Positions 1 to 7,771 of a stretch of DNA of 64,000 bases are shown here, one piece after another. The translations under genes and the position numbers were made by a program. The stretch's first letter is position 1. The number at the start of each line of letters is the position of its first letter. Location: NCBI RefSeq assembly GCF_030684215.1, contig NZ_JAUXOV010000024.1:1-64000 (forward strand), written 5' to 3'. Under the pieces are notes generated by a model. It ran no database searches, was not told where the DNA came from, and was given only the letters and a program-made list of their open reading frames with translations. The DNA comes from Pseudotabrizicola sp. (GTDB taxonomy: Bacteria > Pseudomonadota > Alphaproteobacteria > Rhodobacterales > Rhodobacteraceae).

Positions 1-142
1 TCGAGATCATGTTCGGAAGGCTCAAGGACTGGCGACGAGTGGCAACGCGCTACGACAGATGCCCGAAGGTCTTCCTCTCCGCTGTCGCCCTGGCCGCAAC
101 CGTCCTCTTCTGGCTTTGATCATCAATGAGTCTGGAGCCTAA
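1..142 (+). mobile_element. Right end of an IS5-family insertion sequence
   Basis: The first 119 bases encode the C-terminus of an IS5-type DDE transposase, followed by about 20 bases that should contain the right terminal repeat. The rest of the element lies before the window. The exact end cannot be fixed because the left terminal repeat is not visible; the text around 127-140 is the best candidate. It lies just upstream of a phage capsid gene, so the element probably landed inside the prophage head operon. Confidence 0.6.
3..119 (+). CDS. IS5-family transposase, C-terminal fragment (cut by window start)
   Basis: Thirty-eight codons remain, ending in TGA at 117-119. The peptide contains EIMFGRLKDWRRVATRYD followed by a hydrophobic tail ending in FWL, which is the usual C-terminus of IS5/IS427-group DDE transposases. 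The E of EIMFGRLK corresponds to the last acidic residue of the DDE triad in this family. Nothing can be said about the N-terminal half or whether the gene is intact. The protein would catalyse cut-and-paste movement of the IS. Confidence 0.7.
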   Translation, partial: EIMFGRLKDWRRVATRYDRCPKVFLSAVALAATVLFWL

Positions 143-216
143 CCCCGCAACCCGCCGACCCTTCGGCCCGGGTGCGCAATGAGCCTCCCCCGCCTCCCCA
201 ACAAAAGGACTCCCAA

Positions 217-1464
217 ATGCCTCTTGATGAAACCGAATCCACCCGCCGCGCCGAAATTCGCGGTCTTGTGCACACTGCCGGGCTTGCCCCGGAAATCGCT
301 GATCAGTTGATTGACGCGGGTTCAGACCTGACCCGGGCCAAAGCTGAAATCTTTGACCACGTTGCGACCACCCGCGCGGCGGCCCCGATCATCCGCACCC
401 ACACCACGGGCGGCAATGACGATCCGGCCACGATCACCCGGCGGCAGTCGGACGCTATGGCTGTGCGCATGGCAGGCGGCACCGTTGCAGACGACGTGCG
501 GCCCTACATGCAAAAGTCCATGCTGGACGTTGCCCGGGCTTGCCTGACTCGTTCCGGGCAGTCTGTGCGCGGCCTTTCTGCCGATGAACTCTTGCAGCGG
601 GCGGCGCATACCACGTCGGACTTCCCGCTTGTGGTCAGCAACGCCATGAACAAGGTCGCGCTTGCGACCTACCAGGCGGCGGCCTCTCCTCTGAAATCCT
701 TGGCACGGCAGCGCACCTTGCCAAACTTCAAGGACTCCACGTCCATTCGTCTGGGGGAAGTCGGGCGGCTGGAGCCGTTGAATGAAGCGGGCGAGATCAC
801 CGCGACCAGTCGCGCAGAGAATGGCGAGTCCTTCCGGCTTTCCACTTATGCGCGCGCTTTGAACGTGTCGCGGGAACTCCTGATCAATGGCGATCTCGGA
901 CTGCTTGGCGATATGACGCGCGCCTTTGCCGAAGCTGCCGCCGCGACCGAAGCCGACATCATGGTCGATCTGTTGACCAGCAATCCGAATCTTTCGGATG
1001 GGGTTGCGGTGTTCCACGCTTCGCGCGGCAACATCGGCACCGGCGCGGGCTTGACCATCGGTAGCGTCGACTCGGCGCGTAAAGCCATGCGCGCGGTCAA
1101 AGGTCTGGATGGCAAGACGCTGGTGGCTGTGCAGCCGAAATACCTGCTTGTCGGGCCGGAACTGGAAACCGAAGCCGAAGCCTTCTTGACTGCCCTGTAT
1201 GCTGCCACCACGGCAGACGTGAACCCTTTCACCGGCAAGCTGTCGCTTCTGGTCGAACCCCGGATCACCGATGATCGTTGGATGATCTTTGCCGATCCTG
1301 CCCGGCTGCCCTGCCTGCAATATGGCTATCTTGCGAGTGCGCAGGGGGTGCAGATTCAGCGTTCGGAGGCTTGGGATACCTTGGGCATGAAGTTCCGGGC
1401 TTGGTTGGATTTTGGTGCCGCTTTTTCGGATTTTCGAGGTGTCTACCTGAATCCAGGTCTGTGA
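217..1464 (+). CDS. Phage major capsid protein (capsid part of a protease-capsid type gene)
   Basis: The 415-residue product resembles the capsid portion of the prohead protease/major capsid fusion proteins common in alphaproteobacterial prophages. Residues about 1-60 are a charged helical delta-like region, and the remainder is an HK97/Mu-like shell protein with the family's typical central stretch around LNVSRELLINGDLG. The frame is open back to 130 with an upstream GTG at 172, but ATG 217 is preceded by AAAGGAC at a normal distance and is the better start. An IS end lies 75 bases upstream, so any protease domain formerly fused to it has been separated. The next gene overlaps its stop (TGATG). 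Confidence 0.75.
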   Translation: MPLDETESTRRAEIRGLVHTAGLAPEIADQLIDAGSDLTRAKAEIFDHVATTRAAAPIIRTHTTGGNDDPATITRRQSDAMAVRMAGGTVADDVRPYMQKSMLDVARACLTRSGQSVRGLSADELLQRAAHTTSDFPLVVSNAMNKVALATYQAAASPLKSLARQRTLPNFKDSTSIRLGEVGRLEPLNEAGEITATSRAENGESFRLSTYARALNVSRELLINGDLGLLGDMTRAFAEAAAATEADIMVDLLTSNPNLSDGVAVFHASRGNIGTGAGLTIGSVDSARKAMRAVKGLDGKTLVAVQPKYLLVGPELETEAEAFLTALYAATTADVNPFTGKLSLLVEPRITDDRWMIFADPARLPCLQYGYLASAQGVQIQRSEAWDTLGMKFRAWLDFGAAFSDFRGVYLNPGL

Positions 1465-1685
1465 TGCCAACCCAAGCCGAACTCTTGGCCGATGCCGAAG
1501 CGGCGCTGCACCGCCTCCTTACGGGGGCGGCTGCGGCTTCGTTCACCGATAGCAACGGGGAGCGGGTGGAATATCAAGCCGCCAATGCCCCCCGCCTTGC
1601 CGCATATATTCAGAAACTCGAGTCCACGATCGAGGGCAGCCGCCCCACCCATACCGTGCGATTCAGCATGTCGAGAGGACTGTAA
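1464..1685 (+). CDS. gpW-like phage head-tail joining protein
   Basis: This 73-residue protein starts on the ATG that overlaps the capsid stop codon, which indicates translational coupling. It begins with a helical TQAELLADAEAALHRL segment, then has a SFTDSNGERVEYQ beta-hairpin and a second helix, the layout of lambda gpW-family proteins that sit at the head-tail connector. Length matches the family (about 65-75 residues). It is placed between capsid and DUF2190, as in many alphaproteobacterial prophages. Assignment is by pattern and position. Confidence 0.65.
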   Translation: MPTQAELLADAEAALHRLLTGAAAASFTDSNGERVEYQAANAPRLAAYIQKLESTIEGSRPTHTVRFSMSRGL

Positions 1686-1687
1686 CC

Positions 1688-2014
1688 ATGAAGAACTTTA
1701 TCGCCGCCGGGTCGCAACTGACCCTCACTGCCCCCGCTGCCGTCGCCTCTGGTGCGGGCGTCCAGGTTGGCGCGATCTTCGGCGTAGCCAACGGTTCGGC
1801 AGCCGCCGGGCAAGACGTTGTGCTGACGGTCGCGGGGGTATTCGAGTTGCCCAAAGCTGCCGAAGTGATCACCACGGGTGCAGTTATCTATTGGGATGAT
1901 GCAGCGAAGGTCGTCACTGTCGAGGCCACCGGCAACACGAAAATTGGGGTTGCCGTCGAAGCAGCCGGGTCACTCGCTGCCCTGTTGCGCGTTCGGTTGA
2001 ACGGCAGCTTTTAA
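1688..2014 (+). CDS. DUF2190-family capsid decoration-like protein
   Basis: The 108-residue product is rich in Ala, Gly and Val, with alternating small hydrophobic beta segments (VQVGAIFGVANGSAAAG, VVLTVAGVFELPKA, GAVIYWDD, KIGVAVEAAG). This is the signature of DUF2190 proteins, which lie beside capsid genes and are thought to be capsid cement or decoration proteins. It follows the gpW-like gene by two bases, so the three head genes form one operon. No further phage gene follows before the convergent integrase. Confidence 0.75.
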   Translation: MKNFIAAGSQLTLTAPAAVASGAGVQVGAIFGVANGSAAAGQDVVLTVAGVFELPKAAEVITTGAVIYWDDAAKVVTVEATGNTKIGVAVEAAGSLAALLRVRLNGSF

Positions 2015-2089
2015 AAGATAGTCGGGCGCGGGTTTCCGGTCGCGTCTGACTTGCTCTGCTATAGGGTCTGTCCCCCTATGGTGGAGGTC

Positions 2090-2126
2090 GCCGCGCTCGT
2101 GGGTTTGTCCTCCCCACGGGCGCGGC
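2090..2126. terminator. GC-rich hairpin between convergent phage and integrase genes
   Basis: Bases 2090-2103 and 2113-2126 can form a 14-bp stem with one G-U pair and a 9-base loop. It lies between the convergent DUF2190 and integrase genes and could end transcription from both sides. There is no strong T-tract on either side, so intrinsic termination is not certain. Confidence 0.45.
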
Positions 2127-2132
2127 TTCGAT

Positions 2133-3362
2133 TCATGGTAGCGCGTCTGCCAAGCTGTCGAAATGATCCGCGTAAGCCTGCATCATGCTTGCCCGGCCCT
2201 CCAAATATTCAGCGGCATTGTAGGTCGCCCGGACCGAATTGCCCTCCACATGCGCAAGCTGCCGTTCGATCCAGTCTCGATTCCACCCCATTTCATTTAA
2301 GTAGGTAGACGCGATGGTGCGGAAGCCATGCGGCACCATTTCTGATTGGCTGTAGCCAAGCCGCCGGAGAGCCGCGTTCAAGGTGTTCTCACTCATGGCC
2401 CGCGCGTCCGTTCGCAGACTGGTCAGGACCAGCTTGCCGCGCCCGCTGATGGGCCGCATGGCCTCCAGCACTGAGGCGGCTTGTGTCGAGAGCGGCACGA
2501 TATGCGGGCGCGGCAGTTTCATCCGGTTGGCGGGAATACTGATCCGGGCGGCCTTGAAGTCGATATCTGTCCATTCAAGATGCCTGACCTCCCCATTGCG
2601 CAGGAAGGTGTAGGCCAAGAGCAACAGCCCGGCCCGGGTTGCCGGTTCGCCGTCATAGCCCCGGATGGCGCGCAACAGGCCGCCGACTTTCTTGGGGTCG
2701 AGAATAGCCGGGTGATGGCGCGCGGGCGGAATGATCAGCGCACCGGCAAGAGCGGCGGCGGGGTCGCCTTCGCAGCGCCCGGTTGCGATGCCATAGCGGA
2801 AGACGCGGCCCAGAAGGGCGCGCAAAGTCGTGGCTGTGTCGTGCTTCCCTTCGGCCTCCACCCCGCGCAAGAACTCCAGAAGTTCGGGGGCTTTCAGGTC
2901 TGCAATCGGCGTGGACCCGAAGGCGCGGTAGGTTCGTTCCAATAGCCACCCGTTCTTGGCAAGCGTGGGGGCGGCTTTGCCTTCTGCTTTCAGCTTTTGG
3001 AGGAACTCTTGCCCCACGTCTTCCCATGTCGGGCGCGGCACCGATGCGGCGGCCTCTATCTCTATCTCTGCCACGGCGGCAGCCTTGGCGGCTTGCCGTT
3101 CGGCGGACGGGTCGAGGCCCTTTGCCAAGGTGGCCTTTGCCGCGTCACGGGCGGCGCGGGCTTCGGCAAGGCTCACAGTGGGGTAAGCGCCAAGGGAGAT
3201 CAGCTTTTGCTTGCCGCCGTGCCGATAGGCCAGACGCCACAGCTTAGACCCGCTGGCCTCCACCTGAATGAACAGGCCGCCCCCGTCTGTGTGCTTTTGG
3301 ACCTTGGGGCCAGGTTTGAGGTTCTTGAGTCCCGTGGCCGATAACTTGTTGGTAGCTGACAT
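2133..3362 (-). CDS. int: P4-type tyrosine integrase
   Basis: The 409-residue site-specific recombinase has an N-terminal Arm-DNA-binding domain (DUF4102, about residues 5-95, with DGGGLFIQVEASGSKLWRL), a central SAM-like core-binding domain (about 112-200) and a C-terminal catalytic domain. Catalytic residues are visible: Arg255 in LRNGEVRHLEW, His345 and Arg348 in HGFR, His371, and the nucleophile Tyr381 in RATYNAAEYLE. The ATG start at 3362 is close to the tRNA-Gly 3' end. It would integrate and excise the element carrying the phage head genes. Full length and intact motifs suggest it is functional. Confidence 0.93.
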   Translation of the reverse strand: MSATNKLSATGLKNLKPGPKVQKHTDGGGLFIQVEASGSKLWRLAYRHGGKQKLISLGAYPTVSLAEARAARDAAKATLAKGLDPSAERQAAKAAAVAEIEIEAAASVPRPTWEDVGQEFLQKLKAEGKAAPTLAKNGWLLERTYRAFGSTPIADLKAPELLEFLRGVEAEGKHDTATTLRALLGRVFRYGIATGRCEGDPAAALAGALIIPPARHHPAILDPKKVGGLLRAIRGYDGEPATRAGLLLLAYTFLRNGEVRHLEWTDIDFKAARISIPANRMKLPRPHIVPLSTQAASVLEAMRPISGRGKLVLTSLRTDARAMSENTLNAALRRLGYSQSEMVPHGFRTIASTYLNEMGWNRDWIERQLAHVEGNSVRATYNAAEYLEGRASMMQAYADHFDSLADALP

Positions 3363-3387
3363 GTTGATTCCCCGGTCGCGAAGCGCC

Positions 3388-3502
3388 TACCAACAGGGAT
3401 ACCAACAGGGTGCAGTCATGTCATGGCATCTTGTGTCACGTTCTGGCACAAGACTGTTGCGAAAAACCCTGTAATCGTTGGGCTTTTGTCACTCTCTGGC
3501 AC
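3388..3502. repeat. Short direct repeats between integrase and attachment tRNA
   Basis: Two families of direct repeats fill the space between the integrase start and the tRNA. TACCAACAGGG occurs at 3388-3398 and 3400-3410, a 12-base period. A 15-base unit GTCAC-N2-TCTGGCAC occurs at 3435-3449 and 3488-3502 with only the two N positions differing. Such repeats next to a tyrosine integrase are typical of arm-type binding sites that organise the intasome. The role is inferred. Confidence 0.5.
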
Positions 3503-3519
3503 TTCATGTCAGGGGGTCT

Positions 3520-3545
3520 TGGAGCGGGCGGCGGGAATCGAACCC
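3520..3545. other. Probable attachment site (att) at the tRNA-Gly 3' end
   Basis: The 3' part of the tRNA (CCA end, acceptor 3' strand and T-arm) abuts the integrase region, the usual core site for P4-type integrases. A second copy of this segment should exist at the other end of the element outside the window. The exact crossover core cannot be defined from one side only. Confidence 0.45.
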
Positions 3546-3593
3546 GCGTCTTTAGCTTGGAAGGCTAAGGTCTTACCATTACACAACGCCCGC
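3520..3593 (-). tRNA. tRNA-Gly (anticodon TCC)
   Basis: The minus strand from 3593 to 3520 folds as a tRNA: acceptor stem GCGGGCG/CGCCCGC, D-arm GTGTAATGGTAAGAC, anticodon stem TTAGC/GCTAA around the loop CTTCCAA (anticodon TCC), and T-arm GCGGGTTCGATTCCCGC. It has encoded discriminator T and CCA. It reads GGA glycine codons. Its 3' end faces the integrase, which marks it as the probable insertion site of the element to the left. Confidence 0.95.
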
Positions 3594-3688
3594 GCTCTGA
3601 TGCTGGAAATAGAGGAACACGCGGGCGGGGTCAACCGGGGCTTTAAGGGGAGTGGAACAGAATTCTGCCGCCCCGGCTTCCGCTGAGC

Positions 3689-4300
3689 CTAAGGGCGGAC
3701 CATCCCGCTGTCGCGGGCGATCATCGCGGCGTGGGTGCGGTTTTTGGCACCCAGCTTGCGGGTCAGGGTTTTGACGTGCAGCTTTATCGTCACTTCCTGA
3801 ATATCAAGATCACGCGCGATTTCCTTGTTGGATTTGCCGTCACAGATCCCTTCCAACACCTCTCGTTCCCGCCGGGTAAGATCATCCAGCGGCGCGCCAA
3901 GGGGCGGTGGATCATCCAGCATCGACAGCGGCGCAAAGATTTCTCCGGCGGCCATGCGCTTGACGGCGGCAATCATGGCCTTGATCCCCAGTGTCTTTGG
4001 CACGAACCCCACCGCCCCGCAGGCAAGCGCCTCATTGGCCAGATCGCGCAAGGTGGTACCGGACATGACTGCAACGGGCACCTTTGGCGCGGCATTAATC
4101 GCACGCCCCAATCCTTCCAACCCGTTCATACCCGGCATCTGGTAATCCAGCAAAACAAGGTCGAAATGCTGCTTCGCCAGCATATCCAGCGCCGCTTGCA
4201 ACCCCGACACCGACACGACCTCTACCTTGCCATCCGCCGACACCATCGCAGCAACCGACTCGCGGAACAGGTCGTGGTCGTCGGCCAGAAGCATCCGCAC
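3689..4300 (-). CDS. NarL/LuxR-type two-component response regulator
   Basis: The protein has an N-terminal receiver domain (about residues 1-115) with the acidic pair in LLADDHD, phospho-acceptor Asp52 in LLDYQMPG and the conserved Lys in VPKTLG. A C-terminal LuxR helix-turn-helix follows (LTRREREVLEGICDGKSNKEIA). The start chosen is GTG 4300, giving 203 residues, because it has AAAGGA about 10 bases upstream and begins directly at the receiver domain; the frame stays open to 4354. It is divergent from a hybrid histidine kinase gene and is the obvious output partner for its Hpt domain. The target genes are not evident. Confidence 0.9.
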   Translation of the reverse strand: MRMLLADDHDLFRESVAAMVSADGKVEVVSVSGLQAALDMLAKQHFDLVLLDYQMPGMNGLEGLGRAINAAPKVPVAVMSGTTLRDLANEALACGAVGFVPKTLGIKAMIAAVKRMAAGEIFAPLSMLDDPPPLGAPLDDLTRREREVLEGICDGKSNKEIARDLDIQEVTIKLHVKTLTRKLGAKNRTHAAMIARDSGMVRP

Positions 4301-4419
4301 TACTAAATCATCCTTTGCCCGACACCGGGCGTTTGCGTTGGGAAGAATTGGCACTTCTGAATAGACGTGTCACAAGATGCAACTTAGCCTGACTTTGGCC
4401 CGCAGATGCAAGGCTTGCG

Positions 4420-6984
4420 ATGATGATTGTTCCAAACAAATTCCAGATATCCCTCGTGGGACCGTTTCGCAATCTGGCTATCGTCGGGATAGTCTTTGCG
4501 TTGCTGGCCCTGATTGCAGCGCTTGCTTTTGATGTGCGCAACCGTTTGGCAGCTCTGGATCTGGCCGACAGCGACAATGGCCAATGGGTGATGATGCAGA
4601 CCGAGGTCGAAGTGTTGCGCCTGCAAAGCACCCTGATCAAAGCCCAATTGGATCAGGCAGACCTGACTGAGGTGCGCCGTTGGTTCAATGTGCTCTACAG
4701 CCGCCTGCACATGCTGGAGCAAAGCCCGCTGTATGCCGACTTCATTCAGAAGCCCGAACAACTGGCCCGGCTAAAGGCCATGCAGGCCTTTAGCGATCGT
4801 TGGGTCAACGCCGTCGATTCGACTGATGAGGTTCTGCGTGAGGCATTGCCACAGATCGAATCCGAAAGCAGCGAGGTGCAGCGACTGGCCCGCGCCCTGT
4901 CGCTCGACTCTCTGTTGGTGTTTTCGGCAAGCACAGACGAAACCCGCGCCCGCGTGTCCGATACGCTGCTGGTTCTGGCAATTGCCATTTCAACCACGAT
5001 TTTACTGCTGGCGGTTCTGGCGGTCACAGCAACGCGGCTTTATCAGACGACCCGACGACAGGCGCAGGAAAACCAGATTGCCGGGGACCGGCTGCAACTG
5101 ATCATTGCCACCTCGCCAGATGCGATTGTTGTCACCAACCGGGGCGGCTGGGTGGTCGAATTCAACCCGGTGGCAGAAGCCATGTTCGGCCTGACCCGTG
5201 ATCAGGTTCTGGGCAAGTGGATCGTGCCGATCCTGTTTCCGAACCAGCACCGGAATGACTACGTTCCACGCCTGCGCAACATTATCACCCGTGCCGCAAG
5301 CTCTGGCCCGCAACGCTTTGAAATCATGGGTCAGCGCACCGATGGAACACCTTTTCCACTTGAGGTATCGCTGGCGGTGCGCGACCTGAACCGGGGGGCG
5401 CTGGTCGTCAACTTTTTGCGGGATGTGTCGCAGCGCAAAGAGGTTCAGCAAGCCTTGGAACAGGCCCTGACGCAGGCGCAGGCCGGGGAAAAGGCCAAGG
5501 CTGATTTTCTGGCGGTGATGAGTCACGAGATGCGGACCCCGCTGAACGGGTTGATCGGGTCAATGGATCTGATGCGCGACACGGCAATGGACGAAGGGCA
5601 GCGCGAATTGCTGCGTGTGATGGAAGTGTCAGGCGAAATCCTGCTGGGCCATGTCGACTCTGTGCTGGATATTTCGCGCTCTGAAGGCGGGCAGATCCGT
5701 CTGTCTGATACGCCCTTTGTTCTGGATCGACTGATCGAAGATTGTATTGCCAATCAGGCCGGGGTTGCCCGCACGGGTGGCAATACCATCCGGCATGTCG
5801 CTTTGTCCGGCACGCTGGGCGCCGTACACGGCGATCCGGGGCGCTTGCAGCAGATCTTGCTGAACCTGATCGGCAATGCGGTCAAGTTCACGCGGGACGG
5901 ATCAATCACCGTCGAATCCGAGCGTTTGCCCCAGCGCCCAGACAGCGCTGCACCTCAGGTCTTCGAGATCAGGGTCATCGACACCGGCATCGGCATCGCA
6001 AAAGAAGACCGCAGCCGGGTGTTCGAGGATTTTGCTACGGTCGATTCGTCTTACGGGCGCACGGCAGGTGGCACGGGGCTGGGTCTTGGCATTGCGCGCC
6101 GGCTGGCGCAGGCCATGGGCGGCAGCATTGGGGTGGAAAGCGAGACGGGGATGGGCAGCGTGTTTTGGCTGCGCTTGCCCTTGCCAGCCGCAGAACCATT
6201 CCAAACTGCACCAACCTTGCCGCGCACCTCTGACACTCCGTTGCCGTCCGCCATGCGCCGTCTGAATGTACTTGTGATCGAAGACAACAGCATCAACCGC
6301 TTTCTGCTGCGCCGCATGCTTTGCGAACAACACCACAGCGTTACCGAGGCGATTGATGGGCAGGACGGGGTGGCCGCGGCAGAAAAGACCGCATTTGACC
6401 TGATCATCACCGACATTTCCATGCCGCGTCTGGATGGTCTGGAAGCCGCGCGACGCATCCGCGCAGGCGGCGCTTCGGCCAAGGCGCGGATCATCGCATT
6501 GACGGCGCATGCCCTGCCCGAAGATCTGGAGCGGTTTCGTCTCGCGGGTATGGATGCCTGCCTGACCAAGCCAGTTTCCCGCAAGGCGCTGCGGGCTCAG
6601 GTCTACGCGGGGGACGATGCCCCATTGTTCAGCCACACCAACGCGTTACCGCAGAACACCGCATTGCAAGACCTTGTGCATACCTTGGGGCAACCGCTTG
6701 CCCTGTCATTGATCAACCGGATGCTGGCCGAAGGCGATGCGACAATCGCTGCGATCAAAGCCCAGCCCGGCCCGAATGACGAAATGGCCCGCGCGGCACA
6801 TCTGATGGCTGGCAGTTGCCCTATCTTTGGCGCAACGGCAATGTGTGCGGCCCTGTCAGGTTTGGAACAGGCGATCAAGGTTGGAAAACTGGCGCAGGCG
6901 TCAGACATTGCGGCGCTGGTGCCAGACATATGGAATGAAACCCGCCACGATTTGACGGCGCAGTATGCGCTCTTAGTGGCCTGA
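4420..6984 (+). CDS. Membrane-bound hybrid sensor histidine kinase (PAS-HisKA-HATPase-REC-Hpt)
   Basis: The 854-residue kinase has two membrane helices (about 17-37 and 183-203) flanking a periplasmic helical sensor region. A PAS domain (about 220-340), HisKA with His369 in MSHEMRTPLNG, and HATPase_c with N box (LLNLIGNAVKF), DTGIGI and GTGLGL boxes follow. A receiver domain has Asp665 in LIITDISMPRLDG, and a C-terminal Hpt domain has His794 in AAHLMAGS. This is a complete phosphorelay (His-Asp-His) that would end on a separate regulator, most simply the divergent LuxR-type one. The Hpt motif has Ala where Lys is usual. Its end overlaps the convergent chelatase-like gene by 12 bases. The signal sensed is unknown. 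Confidence 0.92.
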   Translation: MMIVPNKFQISLVGPFRNLAIVGIVFALLALIAALAFDVRNRLAALDLADSDNGQWVMMQTEVEVLRLQSTLIKAQLDQADLTEVRRWFNVLYSRLHMLEQSPLYADFIQKPEQLARLKAMQAFSDRWVNAVDSTDEVLREALPQIESESSEVQRLARALSLDSLLVFSASTDETRARVSDTLLVLAIAISTTILLLAVLAVTATRLYQTTRRQAQENQIAGDRLQLIIATSPDAIVVTNRGGWVVEFNPVAEAMFGLTRDQVLGKWIVPILFPNQHRNDYVPRLRNIITRAASSGPQRFEIMGQRTDGTPFPLEVSLAVRDLNRGALVVNFLRDVSQRKEVQQALEQALTQAQAGEKAKADFLAVMSHEMRTPLNGLIGSMDLMRDTAMDEGQRELLRVMEVSGEILLGHVDSVLDISRSEGGQIRLSDTPFVLDRLIEDCIANQAGVARTGGNTIRHVALSGTLGAVHGDPGRLQQILLNLIGNAVKFTRDGSITVESERLPQRPDSAAPQVFEIRVIDTGIGIAKEDRSRVFEDFATVDSSYGRTAGGTGLGLGIARRLAQAMGGSIGVESETGMGSVFWLRLPLPAAEPFQTAPTLPRTSDTPLPSAMRRLNVLVIEDNSINRFLLRRMLCEQHHSVTEAIDGQDGVAAAEKTAFDLIITDISMPRLDGLEAARRIRAGGASAKARIIALTAHALPEDLERFRLAGMDACLTKPVSRKALRAQVYAGDDAPLFSHTNALPQNTALQDLVHTLGQPLALSLINRMLAEGDATIAAIKAQPGPNDEMARAAHLMAGSCPIFGATAMCAALSGLEQAIKVGKLAQASDIAALVPDIWNETRHDLTAQYALLVA

Positions 6985-7734
6985 TGCCTCTGCTCCGGCG
7001 CGCAACGCAGTGGCGATAAGCCCCGGAACCCGCGCATCACGCCCCAACGGCGGCAAAACCCGGCCAGTGAACCCGGCCTCTGCCAACGCTGCGGGCAGGT
7101 CATCGGTCACATGCTCGCCCTCGGCGGCAAAGAACGGCAGGCAAACGGCGTCTGGGCCAAATCCGCTGACCTCGGCAAGACGGGGCTGTTGGTCGATGAA
7201 TGCGGCGTCACAACGTGACAGCAGCAAACCCTCTTTCAGGCGCGAGGCCACAGCATTGGCCACATCTGAAGGTGCGGCACTGCGCCCAGACCCATGGGCG
7301 GCCAACAGAACCTCGCCCCCCGGCGGAACACCCGCTTCATGCAGGACACGCAAAGCCAGAGTCTGCACCGATGTGTCCAGTCCAAAAGGTGGCAGGCAAT
7401 ACCAGCGCGCGCAGCCCCCCGCACCGCCACAGGCCGCGTTCCCGCAAGTAGCACCTCCAAACAAGGCCAGATGACAGGCCTTGGCCAGACGCTCCGGCAA
7501 ATGTTGTCTGGTGAACCAGCCATCGGCCATGAACATCGGATACACCACCCCGCCCGCCAACCCGGCCTCGTTAACCATCGCGGCAAGCCTGCCTTCGGCG
7601 GCCAGCGTCGCCGACAGCACCCGCCATCCCGGCAGGTGTGCAGCTACATCTGCCGCGAGCGCGGCAAGGGACGCCTCGGCGGGTGCCGGGTCAGACGGTT
7701 GGCCATGGGCCACGATCAGCGCTGTGTGTGTCAT
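6973..7734 (-). CDS. CbiX/SirB-like chelatase family protein
   Basis: The 253-residue protein begins with TALIVAHGQ and repeats a related half at LLAAHGSGRS, the two-lobed layout of sirohydrochlorin cobalto- or ferrochelatases. The metal-binding His of each half is in AHGQ and AHGSG. Both halves also have family-like segments (VVYPMFMADGWFT; VCLPFFAAEGEHVTDDLP). Between them is an unusual Cys-rich stretch, C-x4-C-x5-C-x4-C, encoded around 7390-7450. It would insert a metal into a siroheme- or cobalamin-type precursor, but the neighbours do not indicate which. The C-terminus overlaps the convergent kinase gene. Confidence 0.7.
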   Translation of the reverse strand: MTHTALIVAHGQPSDPAPAEASLAALAADVAAHLPGWRVLSATLAAEGRLAAMVNEAGLAGGVVYPMFMADGWFTRQHLPERLAKACHLALFGGATCGNAACGGAGGCARWYCLPPFGLDTSVQTLALRVLHEAGVPPGGEVLLAAHGSGRSAAPSDVANAVASRLKEGLLLSRCDAAFIDQQPRLAEVSGFGPDAVCLPFFAAEGEHVTDDLPAALAEAGFTGRVLPPLGRDARVPGLIATALRAGAEASGH

Positions 7735-7771
7735 GTTTCGAATTTAGGCGTGCGTAAGCGCGCGGCAAGGG

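Larger units (their letters stand above)
1..3545. mobile_element. Distal end of an integrated prophage or phage-satellite element at tRNA-Gly
   Basis: Phage head genes run rightward (217-2014) toward a P4-type integrase on the minus strand (2133-3362), whose start faces the 3' end of a tRNA-Gly gene (3520-3593). Integrases of this class commonly insert at tRNA 3' ends, so the junction is expected inside or just left of the tRNA. The other junction lies outside the window. Only head genes and the integrase are seen; no tail, lysis or repressor gene occurs between DUF2190 and the integrase. It may be a decayed prophage or a capsid-encoding satellite. Confidence 0.65.

Noticed and set aside
322-1470. 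382-codon open frame on the minus strand
   Set aside because: It is antisense to the capsid gene and has no family features.
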